The notes: a model not told the origin generated them from the sequence alone. 64,000 bases of DNA from Aquirufa nivalisilvae (GCF_004307455.1 NZ_SEWX01000005.1:558001-622000), one strand, 5' to 3'; positions 25,918 through 34,753 are shown, numbered from the stretch's first letter. Made by a program: numbers and translations.

Positions 25918-26615
25918 TGGGAGTTTACGTTGTGGTTGGAGCAAGCCAAGGGATTGGTTACTCCATAGCAGAGCAATTAATAGCTGCTGGACATCGTGTT
26001 CTTAATTTTTCCAGAAAAGCGTCTGACTTGGCGGGTATTGAAAATTATACTTGGGACGCCCTTCAAGAGGATGATAGTATATTTTCATCCATTCAAGGTC
26101 CTTTGGCTGGTATTGCATATTGCCCGGGCAGCATCGTATTAAAACCTTTTCATCGACTAAGTACGGCTGATTTTGAACTAGATTTTAAAATCAATGTCTT
26201 AGGTGCTGTTCGTGTTATTCAAGCCTTATTACCTTGCTTAAAACAATCTGAAAGCGCATCCCTTGTGATGTTCAGTACAGTGGCCGTTCAAACAGGAATG
26301 GGATTTCATGCATCAATAGCTTGTTCGAAAGGTGCCATTGAAGGACTTACTCGTTCTTTAGCAGCTGAATTAAGCAGTTTTAAAATTCGAGTGAATGCCA
26401 TTGCCCCTTCATTAACTCAAACACCTCTAGCTCAAAACTTGTTAAATAGTCCTGAAAAAGTGGAAGCCGGAGGAAAACGTCATCCCTTGGGTCGTGTGGG
26501 ACAAGCTGAAGACGTGGCTAATCTGGCTGTATTCTTATTAAAACCTGAAAATTCTTGGATTACGGGTCAAATAATAGGAGTAGATGGAGGAATCGGAAGC
26601 CTAAGAACGGTTTAG
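25917..26615 (+). CDS. SDR family protein lacking the catalytic tyrosine
   Basis: A 232-residue short-chain dehydrogenase/reductase-fold protein. The cofactor site is intact (VVVGASQGIGYSIAE at residues 4-18), as are the Ser-containing strand (LVMFSTVAV) and the C-terminal GQIIGVDGGIGSL. In the active-site helix, the usual YxxxK reads IACSK (in HASIACSKGAIEGL), so the catalytic Tyr is Ile while the Lys remains. The gene is coupled to folE (TAATG) behind a PTPS gene, so a sepiapterin- or dihydropterin-reductase-like job is a reasonable guess. A His near the helix start (H of FHAS) might take part in catalysis. Its end overlaps the convergent CDF gene by 15 nt. Confidence 0.82.
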   Translation: MGVYVVVGASQGIGYSIAEQLIAAGHRVLNFSRKASDLAGIENYTWDALQEDDSIFSSIQGPLAGIAYCPGSIVLKPFHRLSTADFELDFKINVLGAVRVIQALLPCLKQSESASLVMFSTVAVQTGMGFHASIACSKGAIEGLTRSLAAELSSFKIRVNAIAPSLTQTPLAQNLLNSPEKVEAGGKRHPLGRVGQAEDVANLAVFLLKPENSWITGQIIGVDGGIGSLRTV

Positions 26616-27587
26616 TTGTTCTAAAAAGTGCTTTTGATTCAAGGCTAAGTTCACATTATTCCATTCAATTTTTTCTTGAAATGCATGTGCTCGGATTGGA
26701 CAGTCAGAAACCTGACAATGTGCACAGCATTCGTCCAAACAGGGATCTGCGTGTACAAATATCTCAATGTGGGTAGGAAGAACTCGGGATAGAGTTCCTT
26801 CGAAGTCGTGAATTTCCTCATGAACATGGTTCAAATCCCAATAACGAGGTAATGTTAAATGACAGTCGATATGTAAATCACCCCCATATTGCTGAACCCG
26901 TAAATTATGTAAATCAATCCATTCGTCACGTTGATTTTTAGTAATCCAATCGATGACCATTCGAAAGACTTTGGGATTGGTCTCATCCATTAAAGCCGCC
27001 ACAGAAGTACGAATCAAACGGATACCTTGCCAAAACATAAAAAAGGCAAATAGGAGAGATGCAGCTGAGTCAACCCATAACCAGTTGGTAAAATAGGTGA
27101 TAGCTAAGGCTAATACGACTAATAAACTATTATAAGCATCCAAACGTAAGTGTTTCCCATCTGCCACCATGGTTGGAGAATGCTCCTTTTTACCCATTTG
27201 AATTAAGAAATATCCCATGATACCATTTAAGGCAGAAGAACCTAATGAAATGGCCATACCCATATCCAGGCTCTTGATTTCTTGATTTGTCCATAGATGC
27301 TGAGAAGCATGTAAAAAGATATATGCAGCAGCTAGGAGAATCAATACGCCTTCTAAACCAGAAGCGAAAAATTCAATTTTCCCATGGCCATATGGGTGAT
27401 TCAAGTCTTTGGGTAAAGAGGCTAAATAAATGGAGTAAAAGGCAAAAGCACCTGCCACCACATTAATGATGGATTCTAAAGCATCCGTCAATAAAGTAGT
27501 GGAACCACTTAAATAATAGGCATAAAATTTCCCGATTAAAATCAAGACACTGACCGAGAAAGTAATAAGCAGCAAACGCTGTTTCAT
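26601..27587 (-). CDS. Cation diffusion facilitator family transporter
   Basis: A 328-residue CDF metal exporter with about six transmembrane helices in residues 1-205. The metal-site pattern is visible in ALESIINV (helix 2; the usual HxxxD-type position reads DALES) and in HLRLDAYNSLL in helix 5. A cytoplasmic domain follows (about 210-290, HIDCHLTLP and HIEIFVHADP). The tail is cysteine-rich (CLDECCAHCQVSDCP), which may bind zinc, cobalt or another soft metal and sense its level. The gene is convergent with the SDR and divergent from the Nudix gene. Metal specificity cannot be read from the sequence. Confidence 0.87.
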   Translation of the reverse strand: MKQRLLLITFSVSVLILIGKFYAYYLSGSTTLLTDALESIINVVAGAFAFYSIYLASLPKDLNHPYGHGKIEFFASGLEGVLILLAAAYIFLHASQHLWTNQEIKSLDMGMAISLGSSALNGIMGYFLIQMGKKEHSPTMVADGKHLRLDAYNSLLVVLALAITYFTNWLWVDSAASLLFAFFMFWQGIRLIRTSVAALMDETNPKVFRMVIDWITKNQRDEWIDLHNLRVQQYGGDLHIDCHLTLPRYWDLNHVHEEIHDFEGTLSRVLPTHIEIFVHADPCLDECCAHCQVSDCPIRAHAFQEKIEWNNVNLALNQKHFLEQLNRS

Positions 27588-27636
27588 GGGAAAAATTTAT
27601 GCACAAAGATACAGCAATTCCTCTTATTTTTACGGG

Positions 27637-28188
27637 ATGGAACTACAAGATAAACCTTGGAAAACACTTTCCAAAAATACCGTATATGAAAATCCTTGGA
27701 TCCGAATTGAGCATCACGAGGTCATTAATCCGAATCAAAATGAAGGTATTTATGGATTGGTCCATTTTAAAAATATAGCCGTTTCTATCTTTCCATTAGA
27801 TGAAGACGGTAATACGTATTTGGTTGGACAACACCGTTATACCTTAGATGCCTATTCTTGGGAGTTACCCGAAGGAGGATGTTTAATTGAAAACAAGGAA
27901 AATCCTTTGGAGGCTGCTAAAAGAGAATTAGAAGAGGAAACAGGTTTACATGCCAAAGAATGGATTAGCCTTGGAACATGCTATTTATCCAATTCTGTGA
28001 CTGATGAAAAAGCCTATATGTTTCTAGCTAAAGACCTTCAGCAAGGAATCGCTGCTCCCGAAGAGACAGAGTCATTGCTTGTTAGGAAACTTCCCATACA
28101 AGAAGTATTTAACATGGCCGAAAACGGGGAAATTCAAGATGCCTTGAGCTTATTGACTATTTTAAAAGTCAAATCGATTATATCGTAA
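27637..28188 (+). CDS. Nudix hydrolase (ADP-ribose pyrophosphatase-like)
   Basis: A 183-residue Nudix hydrolase, cleaving nucleoside-diphosphate-linked compounds, probably ADP-ribose. The Nudix box is visible as ENPLEAAKRELEEETGL, preceded by WELPEGGC. The box has a slightly longer loop (LIENK) between the glycines and the first Glu than in most relatives. The frame extends upstream to 27586, but the ATG at 27637 (MELQDKPWKTL) gives the family-like N terminus, and the upstream extension overlaps the divergent CDF start. The 3' end overlaps surE, which is convergent, by 11 nt. Confidence 0.88.
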   Translation: MELQDKPWKTLSKNTVYENPWIRIEHHEVINPNQNEGIYGLVHFKNIAVSIFPLDEDGNTYLVGQHRYTLDAYSWELPEGGCLIENKENPLEAAKRELEEETGLHAKEWISLGTCYLSNSVTDEKAYMFLAKDLQQGIAAPEETESLLVRKLPIQEVFNMAENGEIQDALSLLTILKVKSIIS

Positions 28189-28960
28189 AATCCCAATGTT
28201 TCATTTCTTCCAATGCTTGATAATCTGTTAAATCATATTTAACTGGAACTACAGTTGCAAAATTCTCAGATAACCAATCTAAATCTGTTCCATTATTGAG
28301 GTCTTCATTATGTAAAAAGCCATCCATCCAAAAATATGGTTGGCCGTATGGATCTTTTCTTTCTTCAAAAAACTCTCGATAAACAGCTTTGGCTTGTCGC
28401 GCTACACGTATTCCTTGAATAGGAGCCTCAGTTTTAGCAGGGAAATTCACATTTAAGGTTAGCCCCTCATGCAAACCGTGCTCTAAAACTTGCTGGGCAA
28501 TTTTAATGATTAAATCGTGGCAATGACTAAAATCTGCATCGTTGGCATAATCACAAAGAGAAAAGCCAATGGCTGGAATTCCTTCCATGGCAGCCTCAAT
28601 AGCTGCCGACATAGTCCCAGAATACAATACAGAAATAGAAGCATTGGAACCGTGATTGATACCAGAAACCATCAAATCAATCTTACGGCCTTTTAAAATA
28701 TAGTGCTTACCGAACTTGACACAGTCGGCAGGCGTACCTGAACATTTATAGGATTGAATATTGGGCCCAAAAGTTTCTGTTTTAGTTACACGAATAGGAG
28801 TCCCCATAGTGATGGCATGTCCCATCCCAGATTGATGGCTATCAGGCGCTACTACGACAACCTCGCCAATTTCTGACATGATCTCAGTTAATACTCTAAT
28901 TCCTTTAGAATGAATAGAATCGTCGTTAGCAATTAGGATAAGCGGTTTCTCTTGACTCAT
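28178..28960 (-). CDS. surE: 5'/3'-nucleotidase SurE
   Basis: A 260-residue metal-dependent survival protein and nucleotidase. The N-terminal metal site is in LILIANDDSIHSKGIRVL (the DD pair) with VVAPDSHQSGMGHAIT. GTPADCVKFG and MVSGINHGSN complete the active site. Length and motifs are normal. SurE removes phosphate from nucleoside monophosphates and may act in stress or stationary phase. The gene is monocistronic and divergent from the GNAT gene, with a 50-nt spacer. Confidence 0.94.
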   Translation of the reverse strand: MSQEKPLILIANDDSIHSKGIRVLTEIMSEIGEVVVVAPDSHQSGMGHAITMGTPIRVTKTETFGPNIQSYKCSGTPADCVKFGKHYILKGRKIDLMVSGINHGSNASISVLYSGTMSAAIEAAMEGIPAIGFSLCDYANDADFSHCHDLIIKIAQQVLEHGLHEGLTLNVNFPAKTEAPIQGIRVARQAKAVYREFFEERKDPYGQPYFWMDGFLHNEDLNNGTDLDWLSENFATVVPVKYDLTDYQALEEMKHWDFTI

Positions 28961-29010
28961 ATTTTTTTAATTTTAACGAATTTACAAATTTGCTCTCTTA
29001 ATTTTGCAGA

Positions 29011-29496
29011 ATGCAAATCCGAAAAGCTGAAATAAATGATATTCCTACCATACAAGCGATAGCCGAGCAAGCTTGGCGTCCAACCTATGGTTCAATCCTA
29101 AGTGAAGAACAATGTGTCTACATGTTAGACATGATGTATCGAACGGAGGTTTTGAAAAAGCAATTCGAAGGAAATGTTCATTTTTTCATGTTAGAATCGG
29201 AAGAAGGAGCTATTGGTTTTGCGGCTTATGAAGCTATGAGTGAGCTTGAAGGCAAGCTGCATAAAATCTATTTGAGACCACTACAAAAAAGTCAAGGAGC
29301 AGGAACCTATTTATTGGAATATGTAGCTGGATTTGCTAAAGAAAATGGTCAAAAAGCGATGTATTTAAATGTCAATCGACATAATTCTGCCGTTCAGTTT
29401 TACCTAAAAAGAGGATTTCAAATCGACCAAGAATTTGATTTGCATGTAGGAGATGGCTATTACATGAACGATTACATCATGAAAAGAGAGCTATAG
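29011..29496 (+). CDS. GNAT family N-acetyltransferase
   Basis: A 161-residue acetyl-CoA-dependent acetyltransferase. The N terminus IRKAEINDIPTIQAIAEQAW and the acetyl-CoA-binding segment KIYLRPLQKSQGAGTYLLEY (near residues 88-107) are typical GNAT. The C-terminal NRHNSAVQFYLKRGFQI matches the RimI-like substrate-strand region. The acceptor is unknown. The ATG at 29011 is preceded by TTAATTTTGCAG. The 3' end overlaps the nucleoside phosphorylase end by 20 nt, convergently. Confidence 0.87.
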   Translation: MQIRKAEINDIPTIQAIAEQAWRPTYGSILSEEQCVYMLDMMYRTEVLKKQFEGNVHFFMLESEEGAIGFAAYEAMSELEGKLHKIYLRPLQKSQGAGTYLLEYVAGFAKENGQKAMYLNVNRHNSAVQFYLKRGFQIDQEFDLHVGDGYYMNDYIMKREL

Positions 29497-30361
29497 CTCT
29501 TTCGATCAATTGACAAATTTGTTTTTCTGGATTAGTCGAAAATTGATGTGTAATTCGATTCGCCAAAATGGCATTCAATGAAATCATTTCATGCCCTAAA
29601 ACTCCTGAAAAAGCATAGTAAGCTGAAGTTTCCATCTCAATATTCGTAATTTTTGATTTTCCCACAAGAGTGGCGGAACAGTCTTTTAAAAAATCAGGTA
29701 AGATCGATTCCATTCTCACGGTGCGACCTTGGGGAGCATAAAAACCAGGTGCAGTTAACGTGGTTCCCCAAAATGCATCCCGAAAATAGGCATCTTGAGA
29801 GAACCGATGAACTAATTGACTGGAAGCTTTGGCACCATAAATGGGCAATGGATAGCCAATTTGTTGACAAAATTGATCTAAATCATTTTGAAGAAGACTT
29901 TTATCGGAAGAAAAATGATAGAACTGAGCCAAATTATCAAATCCGATAGCAGCTTCAGATATTAACACCGAATCAACAGGAATATCTTCTTGAATGGATC
30001 CTGAGGTACCAATTCGGATAAAATGTAAGGATCGCTTTTGACTTTTTTCCTCTCGAGTTTCGAAATCTATGTTTGCTAAAGCATCCAATTCATTCATGAC
30101 AATTTCTACATTATCTGCTCCAATGCCACTTGAAATCACTCCAATAGGCTTTCCTGCTAGTTCCCCAAAATGGCTTACAAACTCTCTTTTATGGATTTTG
30201 CTATGGATACGGTCAAAATGACAGGAAACTTTTTCTACTCGTTCTGGATCCCCCACCATAAAAATGGTATCACATAATTGCTCCGGACGAATGTTCAAAT
30301 GATAGGAACTTCCATCTGGGTTAATAATCAAGTCGGTCGGTGAGAAATAGGTCATGAACAA
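29477..30361 (-). CDS. Nucleoside phosphorylase (uridine phosphorylase-like)
   Basis: A 294-residue phosphorylase of the PNP/UDP (NP-I) superfamily, cleaving nucleosides with phosphate in salvage. Evidence: IFMVGDPERVEKVS at the phosphate site, VISSGIGADNVEIVMNEL, FIRIGTSGSIQEDIPVDSVLIS, and NIEMETSAYYAF (the purine/pyrimidine and ribose site). The sequence is closer to uridine phosphorylase than to PNP, but the substrate is uncertain. The frame begins MFMTYFSPTDL; either Met 1 or Met 3 may be used. Upstream, 30362-30561 is about 200 bp of AT-rich sequence with no feature I can name. Confidence 0.88.
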   Translation of the reverse strand: MFMTYFSPTDLIINPDGSSYHLNIRPEQLCDTIFMVGDPERVEKVSCHFDRIHSKIHKREFVSHFGELAGKPIGVISSGIGADNVEIVMNELDALANIDFETREEKSQKRSLHFIRIGTSGSIQEDIPVDSVLISEAAIGFDNLAQFYHFSSDKSLLQNDLDQFCQQIGYPLPIYGAKASSQLVHRFSQDAYFRDAFWGTTLTAPGFYAPQGRTVRMESILPDFLKDCSATLVGKSKITNIEMETSAYYAFSGVLGHEMISLNAILANRITHQFSTNPEKQICQLIERAIALFS

Positions 30362-30561
30362 ATTTATTGATAATTGAAATTAAACAACGTAAAGTAGGTA
30401 TGTGCTTAATGCTATTTGGATTTAAAAATCCTATGAAAAAAAATACCATCTGCTAGATATTGCGCAAAATTACATGTTACACGGCTATATGAATTAAAAA
30501 GAATATGGTAAGTTTAGATTTACCTATTTAAAATAATTATTCATATTTTAAATTAAATACA

Positions 30562-31236
30562 ATGGAAGACCGACAAAAATACACATTTGAACTTGAAGCT
30601 TCTCCTTTTTCTTGGATGGTTTATGCACAGGAATTACATGAAGCTGCAAACATCATTATCGCAAATTCTTCTTATGAAATAAATAAGTTCCACACTATGA
30701 ATATTGAGAAAACGCTAAAGAATGCATTTTTTTTAAACTTTGGTCTTTCTATTGAAAATCTTCTAAAAGGCATCTTGATATTTGAAAATCCACAATATAT
30801 AAATGATTACAAAATAGATAATACCATAAGTCGTAATCATGACTTATTGAATCTCGCAAAAGAGATAACGACAATAAATTTTACAGATAAAGAAAAGAAA
30901 TTATTGAAATTTTTGAGCGAGGTTATTCCCTACTGGGGAAAATATCCTGTCCCAAAAGAATACAAAAAAATTATAATAAAAGAAGGTTATGACGAATTAA
31001 AACATGAAAATCTTGAAAAATTATGGGATAAATTAATTCAACATCTATATTCAAAAATTAAAAATGGTAATTGGACAAGCCCCAATGGAATTAATACTGG
31101 TTTCTTTAGAGATTCTACTCTTGAAGAAAATTTTAACTCTTCAATCCAAGAGTTAAGTTTCAAAATTAATAATGGAGAAGTTAATCCTGTTAATGTTGAT
31201 TTTAGTAAAACAATATATTTTAATAATATACTTTAA
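30562..31236 (+). CDS. Hypothetical protein, possible HEPN-like helical domain
   Basis: A 224-residue soluble protein from an AT-rich patch (for example, 11 G+C in the 60 bases 30961-31020 by hand count). I do not recognise a named family. It looks mainly helical. The segment TLKNAFFLNFGLSIENLLKG followed later by ISRNHDLLNLAKEI resembles the layout of HEPN proteins, where a helix pair is followed by a polar R/N-x-H-DL motif, but this is by eye only. It lacks signal or membrane segments. It is followed by a small two-helix membrane protein gene 34 nt downstream. The base composition suggests recent acquisition. Confidence 0.6.
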   Translation: MEDRQKYTFELEASPFSWMVYAQELHEAANIIIANSSYEINKFHTMNIEKTLKNAFFLNFGLSIENLLKGILIFENPQYINDYKIDNTISRNHDLLNLAKEITTINFTDKEKKLLKFLSEVIPYWGKYPVPKEYKKIIIKEGYDELKHENLEKLWDKLIQHLYSKIKNGNWTSPNGINTGFFRDSTLEENFNSSIQELSFKINNGEVNPVNVDFSKTIYFNNIL

Positions 31237-31270
31237 TTTAGAATTAAAGTATTTAAACCTACTTAAAAAC

Positions 31271-31681
31271 ATGGCACATGTAATTGAAATAAAAGCTAGA
31301 ATAATTAATCAATTTTTCATTTCCTTTTTGTTAGGTTTTTCCATTGTATTTGGATTACAGCATTATCAAAAAATTGAATTTATGCCTGAATATACACCTA
31401 CCAATATTTCAGGATTAAAACCCTCATTTGAAGAAAGTATCCCATATAATACAAAAATTTCATACTTAAGTATGGGTACATATTTTGGAAACATGTATAA
31501 GGAAAAAGGAAATGGCTTAATGATTATCGATCTCTATGATAATAAAGTATTTAATTATGAAATGAAATCTAGGTATTATTTTGAAGCTACAGTTTTAGAC
31601 TATAAATATGGTATACTTATATCTATCATTTGCTTTATTTTTATATTATTTATAGACAATATAAAAATAAAATTAACATGA
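31271..31681 (+). CDS. Hypothetical two-helix membrane protein
   Basis: A 136-residue protein starting MAHVIEIKARIINQF. It has a transmembrane helix near the N terminus (FFISFLLGFSIVFGLQHY), a roughly 70-residue external or periplasmic domain rich in Tyr and Asn, and a second helix at the C terminus (YGILISIICFIFILFI) ending in a short basic tail. The frame extends upstream to 31172 inside the previous gene, but the ATG at 31271 gives a sensible start. It is AT-rich like the gene before it. No family is recognised; the pair may be a small accessory unit. Confidence 0.55.
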   Translation: MAHVIEIKARIINQFFISFLLGFSIVFGLQHYQKIEFMPEYTPTNISGLKPSFEESIPYNTKISYLSMGTYFGNMYKEKGNGLMIIDLYDNKVFNYEMKSRYYFEATVLDYKYGILISIICFIFILFIDNIKIKLT

Positions 31682-31752
31682 GAAATAATACTAAAAACCT
31701 GCTTGCTTTGATTTCAATGAACATTAATCATAAAATATTAAAATTGAAATAA

Positions 31753-32214
31753 ATGAGCGATTGGCCCCATATTAAATCTCAACTTTATCAGGAAATTGTC
31801 TTTCGATTGGAACAAAACATCCAAGAAGCACAACTAGCTTATGTTCAGGCAAAAGAATCAAGAGATTCAGACACCAAGAGTTCAGCTGGCGACAAATATG
31901 AAACAGGTAGAGAAATGATGCAAAGAGAGATGGATAAATGTTCTGCTTTGATCGACCAAAATAGGCATTCCATGCAAATCATCCAGCATGTACCCATTCA
32001 TAGGACGTATGAAAGTATCGACAAAGGTGCGCTCATCGTCACGGATAGAGGATCGTATTATATGTTAGTGGGCTTAGGAAAAATCAGTTTAGAACAGAAA
32101 GACTATTTTGCTATTTCCCCCGAATCACCCATTGGAAGCTTATTTTTAGGAAAGAAAGTAGGAGAGTTCATCCTTTTGAGAGAACAGAAAATCACCATTC
32201 AAGACATTTATTAA
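31753..32214 (+). CDS. GreA/GreB-like C-terminal domain protein
   Basis: A 153-residue protein with an N-terminal helical region (residues about 5-80, coiled-coil-like, EARxxx pattern and DKYETGREMMQREMDKC) and a C-terminal FKBP-like domain as in transcript-cleavage factors GreA/GreB (ISPESPIGSLFLGKKVGEFI matches SPIGxALLGKxxGD). Proteins of this form in Bacteroidota are often called 3-oxoacyl-ACP synthase by transferred error. A role at RNA polymerase is plausible, but the acidic tip of the coiled coil is not clearly conserved. The beta-lactamase gene starts 9 nt later. Confidence 0.75.
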   Translation: MSDWPHIKSQLYQEIVFRLEQNIQEAQLAYVQAKESRDSDTKSSAGDKYETGREMMQREMDKCSALIDQNRHSMQIIQHVPIHRTYESIDKGALIVTDRGSYYMLVGLGKISLEQKDYFAISPESPIGSLFLGKKVGEFILLREQKITIQDIY

Positions 32215-32223
32215 TAGAAAAAA

Positions 32224-33732
32224 ATGAAAAAAATAATACATCTACTCTTGATTGTCATTGGTATACAATCAGCATTGGGACAAAGTACAGAAGAAAAAAT
32301 CAAGGCATTTATTCCACAAATAGATCAACTTTTTAAAAAATATGTGGAGAAAGAAAAACTACCTAGTGCTGTTTATGGATTGGTCTATCAAGGTAAATTG
32401 ATACATACTCAATCCATCGGTTTGGCTAATATCCAACAACAAATTCCAGCAAGTTCTCAAATCGATTACCGAATAGCTTCTATGACCAAAAGCTTCACCA
32501 CCATGGCCATCTTGAAGTTGAGAGATGAAGGAAAATTACAATTGGATGAACCAGCACACCATTTTATTCCTGAATTAAAAAATCAAAAATTTGTAACAAA
32601 GGATGCCCCAGAGATTACCATTAGGCATTTGATGACCCATGCAGCAGGTTTTCCAGAAGATAACCCTTGGGGAGATCGACAATTAGGTATCTCAGAAAAA
32701 GCATTCTCAGACATGTTGAATAAAGGTATTTCATTTTCAAACAATCCTGGAGTAAGCTTTGAATACAGCAATATGGGATTTGCGCTTTTGGGAAGTATCA
32801 TTAAAAAAGTATCTGGACAGTCATACCAAACTTACATTACAGAGAAAATTTTAAAGCCTTTGGGCATGACACATACCTATTGGGAATATATGGATGTACC
32901 AAAGAACCAATTGGCTCTAGGTTATCGATGGATTAACCAAACTTGGGTGGAGCAGCCCTTGGAACATGATGGCGCTTATGGAGCTATGGGCGGTTTAATT
33001 ACTACCATGGAAGATTTCAGCCATTATGTAGCTTTTCATCTATCTTCATGGCCGGAAAGAAATGATCCAGAATCAGGTCCTATTAAACGTTCTTCTGTCA
33101 GAGAAATGCAATTCCCCTGGAATTTTATTAGTGTGAATGCCAAACAAAAATATCCTAACGGTCAGGTGGGTCAAAGCTTTAGTGCCTATGCCTATGGCTT
33201 AAGTTTTACCAAAGATTATGCTAATAGAACTTCCATTTCGCATTCTGGGGGATTACCTGGATTTGGAAGTAATTGGCGGATATTTCCAGATTATAACATA
33301 GGAATTATATCTTTTAGTAATTTGACCTATGCCAATATGGGAAGCATCAATATGCAAGTCATTGATTCTTTACTGAATACAACATCAATACCCAAGCGTT
33401 CTTTACATGTATCTGCCATTTTGAAACAAAGACAAAGTGAATTAATGAAGATATTGCCACATTGGGACCAAGCAGAGAGCAGTGGCATTTTTGCCATCAA
33501 TTTTTTCTCCGATTATTTTACACCTGTATTGAAAAGCGAGGCAGAAACCTTATTCTCGAAAGTTGGCTCTATCAAAAAGGTACATGACATGATTCCTGAA
33601 AATCAATTGCGTGGTAAATTTAGAATAGAAGGAGAAAAAGGCGATTTAGAAGTAAGCTTTACTTTAAGTCCAGAAAATCCAGCGTTAATTCAAGAATTCC
33701 ATTTAAACGAAATTAAAAAGGCTCACGAATGA
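32224..33732 (+). CDS. Serine beta-lactamase-fold hydrolase (class C/AmpC-like)
   Basis: A 502-residue exported serine hydrolase of the beta-lactamase/transpeptidase-like family. The signal peptide ends after ALGQ (residue about 20). Active-site motifs: SMTK (SxxK nucleophile and base), EYSN (YxN), and SHSGGLPGFGS (HSG in place of KTG). A C-terminal extension of about 110 residues (from about 395) is lipocalin-like or DUF3471-like. The family includes esterases, D-aminopeptidases and lactamases, so antibiotic resistance is not implied. It lies 9 nt after the Gre-like gene. Its stop overlaps the convergent trhO end by 10 nt. Confidence 0.88.
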   Translation: MKKIIHLLLIVIGIQSALGQSTEEKIKAFIPQIDQLFKKYVEKEKLPSAVYGLVYQGKLIHTQSIGLANIQQQIPASSQIDYRIASMTKSFTTMAILKLRDEGKLQLDEPAHHFIPELKNQKFVTKDAPEITIRHLMTHAAGFPEDNPWGDRQLGISEKAFSDMLNKGISFSNNPGVSFEYSNMGFALLGSIIKKVSGQSYQTYITEKILKPLGMTHTYWEYMDVPKNQLALGYRWINQTWVEQPLEHDGAYGAMGGLITTMEDFSHYVAFHLSSWPERNDPESGPIKRSSVREMQFPWNFISVNAKQKYPNGQVGQSFSAYAYGLSFTKDYANRTSISHSGGLPGFGSNWRIFPDYNIGIISFSNLTYANMGSINMQVIDSLLNTTSIPKRSLHVSAILKQRQSELMKILPHWDQAESSGIFAINFFSDYFTPVLKSEAETLFSKVGSIKKVHDMIPENQLRGKFRIEGEKGDLEVSFTLSPENPALIQEFHLNEIKKAHE

Positions 33733-33741
33733 GCCTTTTTT
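33715..33741. terminator. Bidirectional terminator overlapping both stop codons
   Basis: AAAAAGGCTCA (33715-33725) pairs with TGAGCCTTTTT (33730-33740) with a 4-nt loop CGAA. It contains the ends of both convergent reading frames (the lactamase-fold gene and trhO), so one hairpin serves both transcripts and codes for the last residues of each protein. Confidence 0.8.
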
Positions 33742-34724
33742 TGTTTTTCTTCAATCTTCGCATTTCTGCTAAAGGATTTAAAGCCTAAAATAGGAGAGTA
33801 GCCTACAGATTGTTTAGAATAATACCCTTTTTCGTTGTATGGGCGTTTTCTAGGATGATCTTTACATTCAGGAGAACATGCTCCATCCATTTCTTTTAAA
33901 CAGCTTGGACAAATAGCCAAATGCTCATTGCATTCAGGATTGGCACAGTTGACCATATGATCTGATGGTTCCTGACAAACATGGCATTTGGAGATAACCA
34001 AAGGATTAACACTATTAACAGGAGTAGCTACACGACTGTCGAATACATAACAAGATCCGTCAAAATCTTCTCCTCCTTCTTCTAAACCATACTTAATGAT
34101 ACCACCGTGCAATTGATATACATCTTTAAAACCTTTCTCTAGTAAATAAGCAGAAGCCTTTTCACATTTAATACCACCAGTACAGTAAGTAATGACTTTT
34201 TTATTTTTCAGATGATCAATTTCATGCACATGATCAGGTAAATCACGTAAATTTTCCATGTCAAAGGTATAAGCACCTTTGAAACGGCCTAATTCATGTT
34301 CATAATTGGAACGCATATCTACCAAAACCACATCAGGATCATTTTTCAATAATTCCTTGAATTCTTTGGGTTTTAAATGCTTACCTGTTCTTTCTATGGG
34401 ATTAACAGGCAAGTCGGAATGAACGATTTCATTTTTGACACGCACATGCAATTTATTAAAGGTATGTTTGTCAAATTCTTCGATTTTAAAGTCAAAATCT
34501 GTACCCTGAAAAATAGGGTCACTTTCCAACCATTGCATGTACTTGTCGCAATCTTCTTTGAGTCCTGAAACGGCCCCATTCAATCCTTCTGATGCCACAA
34601 TTATACGGCCTAGAATATTGTTTTCAATACAAAAAAGGTGATGTTTTTCCCGATAAGCCTCAGGATCTGGCACAGGGGTGTAGTTATAGTAAAGCAACAC
34701 ACTGTAAGGTTTCATCTTCAACAT
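33723..34724 (-). CDS. trhO: tRNA uridine(34) hydroxylase, rhodanese family
   Basis: A 333-residue TrhO (YceA) protein, installing 5-hydroxyuridine at U34 of tRNA using oxygen. An N-terminal acylphosphatase-like domain (residues 5-90; IVASEGLNGAVSG) is followed by a rhodanese domain (about 120-220) with catalytic Cys in ITYCTGGIKCEKASAYL. A C-terminal cysteine-rich zinc-binding region (CHVCQEPSDHMVNCANPECNEH, and CSPECKDH) is typical of the longer form. It is convergent with the beta-lactamase-fold gene. The start MLKMKPYSVLLYY is accepted, with Met 4 possible. Confidence 0.92.
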   Translation of the reverse strand: MLKMKPYSVLLYYNYTPVPDPEAYREKHHLFCIENNILGRIIVASEGLNGAVSGLKEDCDKYMQWLESDPIFQGTDFDFKIEEFDKHTFNKLHVRVKNEIVHSDLPVNPIERTGKHLKPKEFKELLKNDPDVVLVDMRSNYEHELGRFKGAYTFDMENLRDLPDHVHEIDHLKNKKVITYCTGGIKCEKASAYLLEKGFKDVYQLHGGIIKYGLEEGGEDFDGSCYVFDSRVATPVNSVNPLVISKCHVCQEPSDHMVNCANPECNEHLAICPSCLKEMDGACSPECKDHPRKRPYNEKGYYSKQSVGYSPILGFKSFSRNAKIEEKQKKAHS

Positions 34725-34753
34725 GATTTACAGATTAATAATAAAAAAAACAG

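Noticed and set aside
28999-29006. TAATTTTG as promoter of the GNAT gene at 29011
   Set aside because: It matches TAnnTTTG, but lies only 4 nt before the ATG, so the transcript would begin within or after the start codon. Left as coincidence or as part of a leaderless start.
32224-33732. Antibiotic-resistance beta-lactamase
   Set aside because: The SxxK, YxN and HSG motifs show only the fold. HSG in place of KTG and a long C-terminal extension are common in esterases and peptidases of this superfamily.
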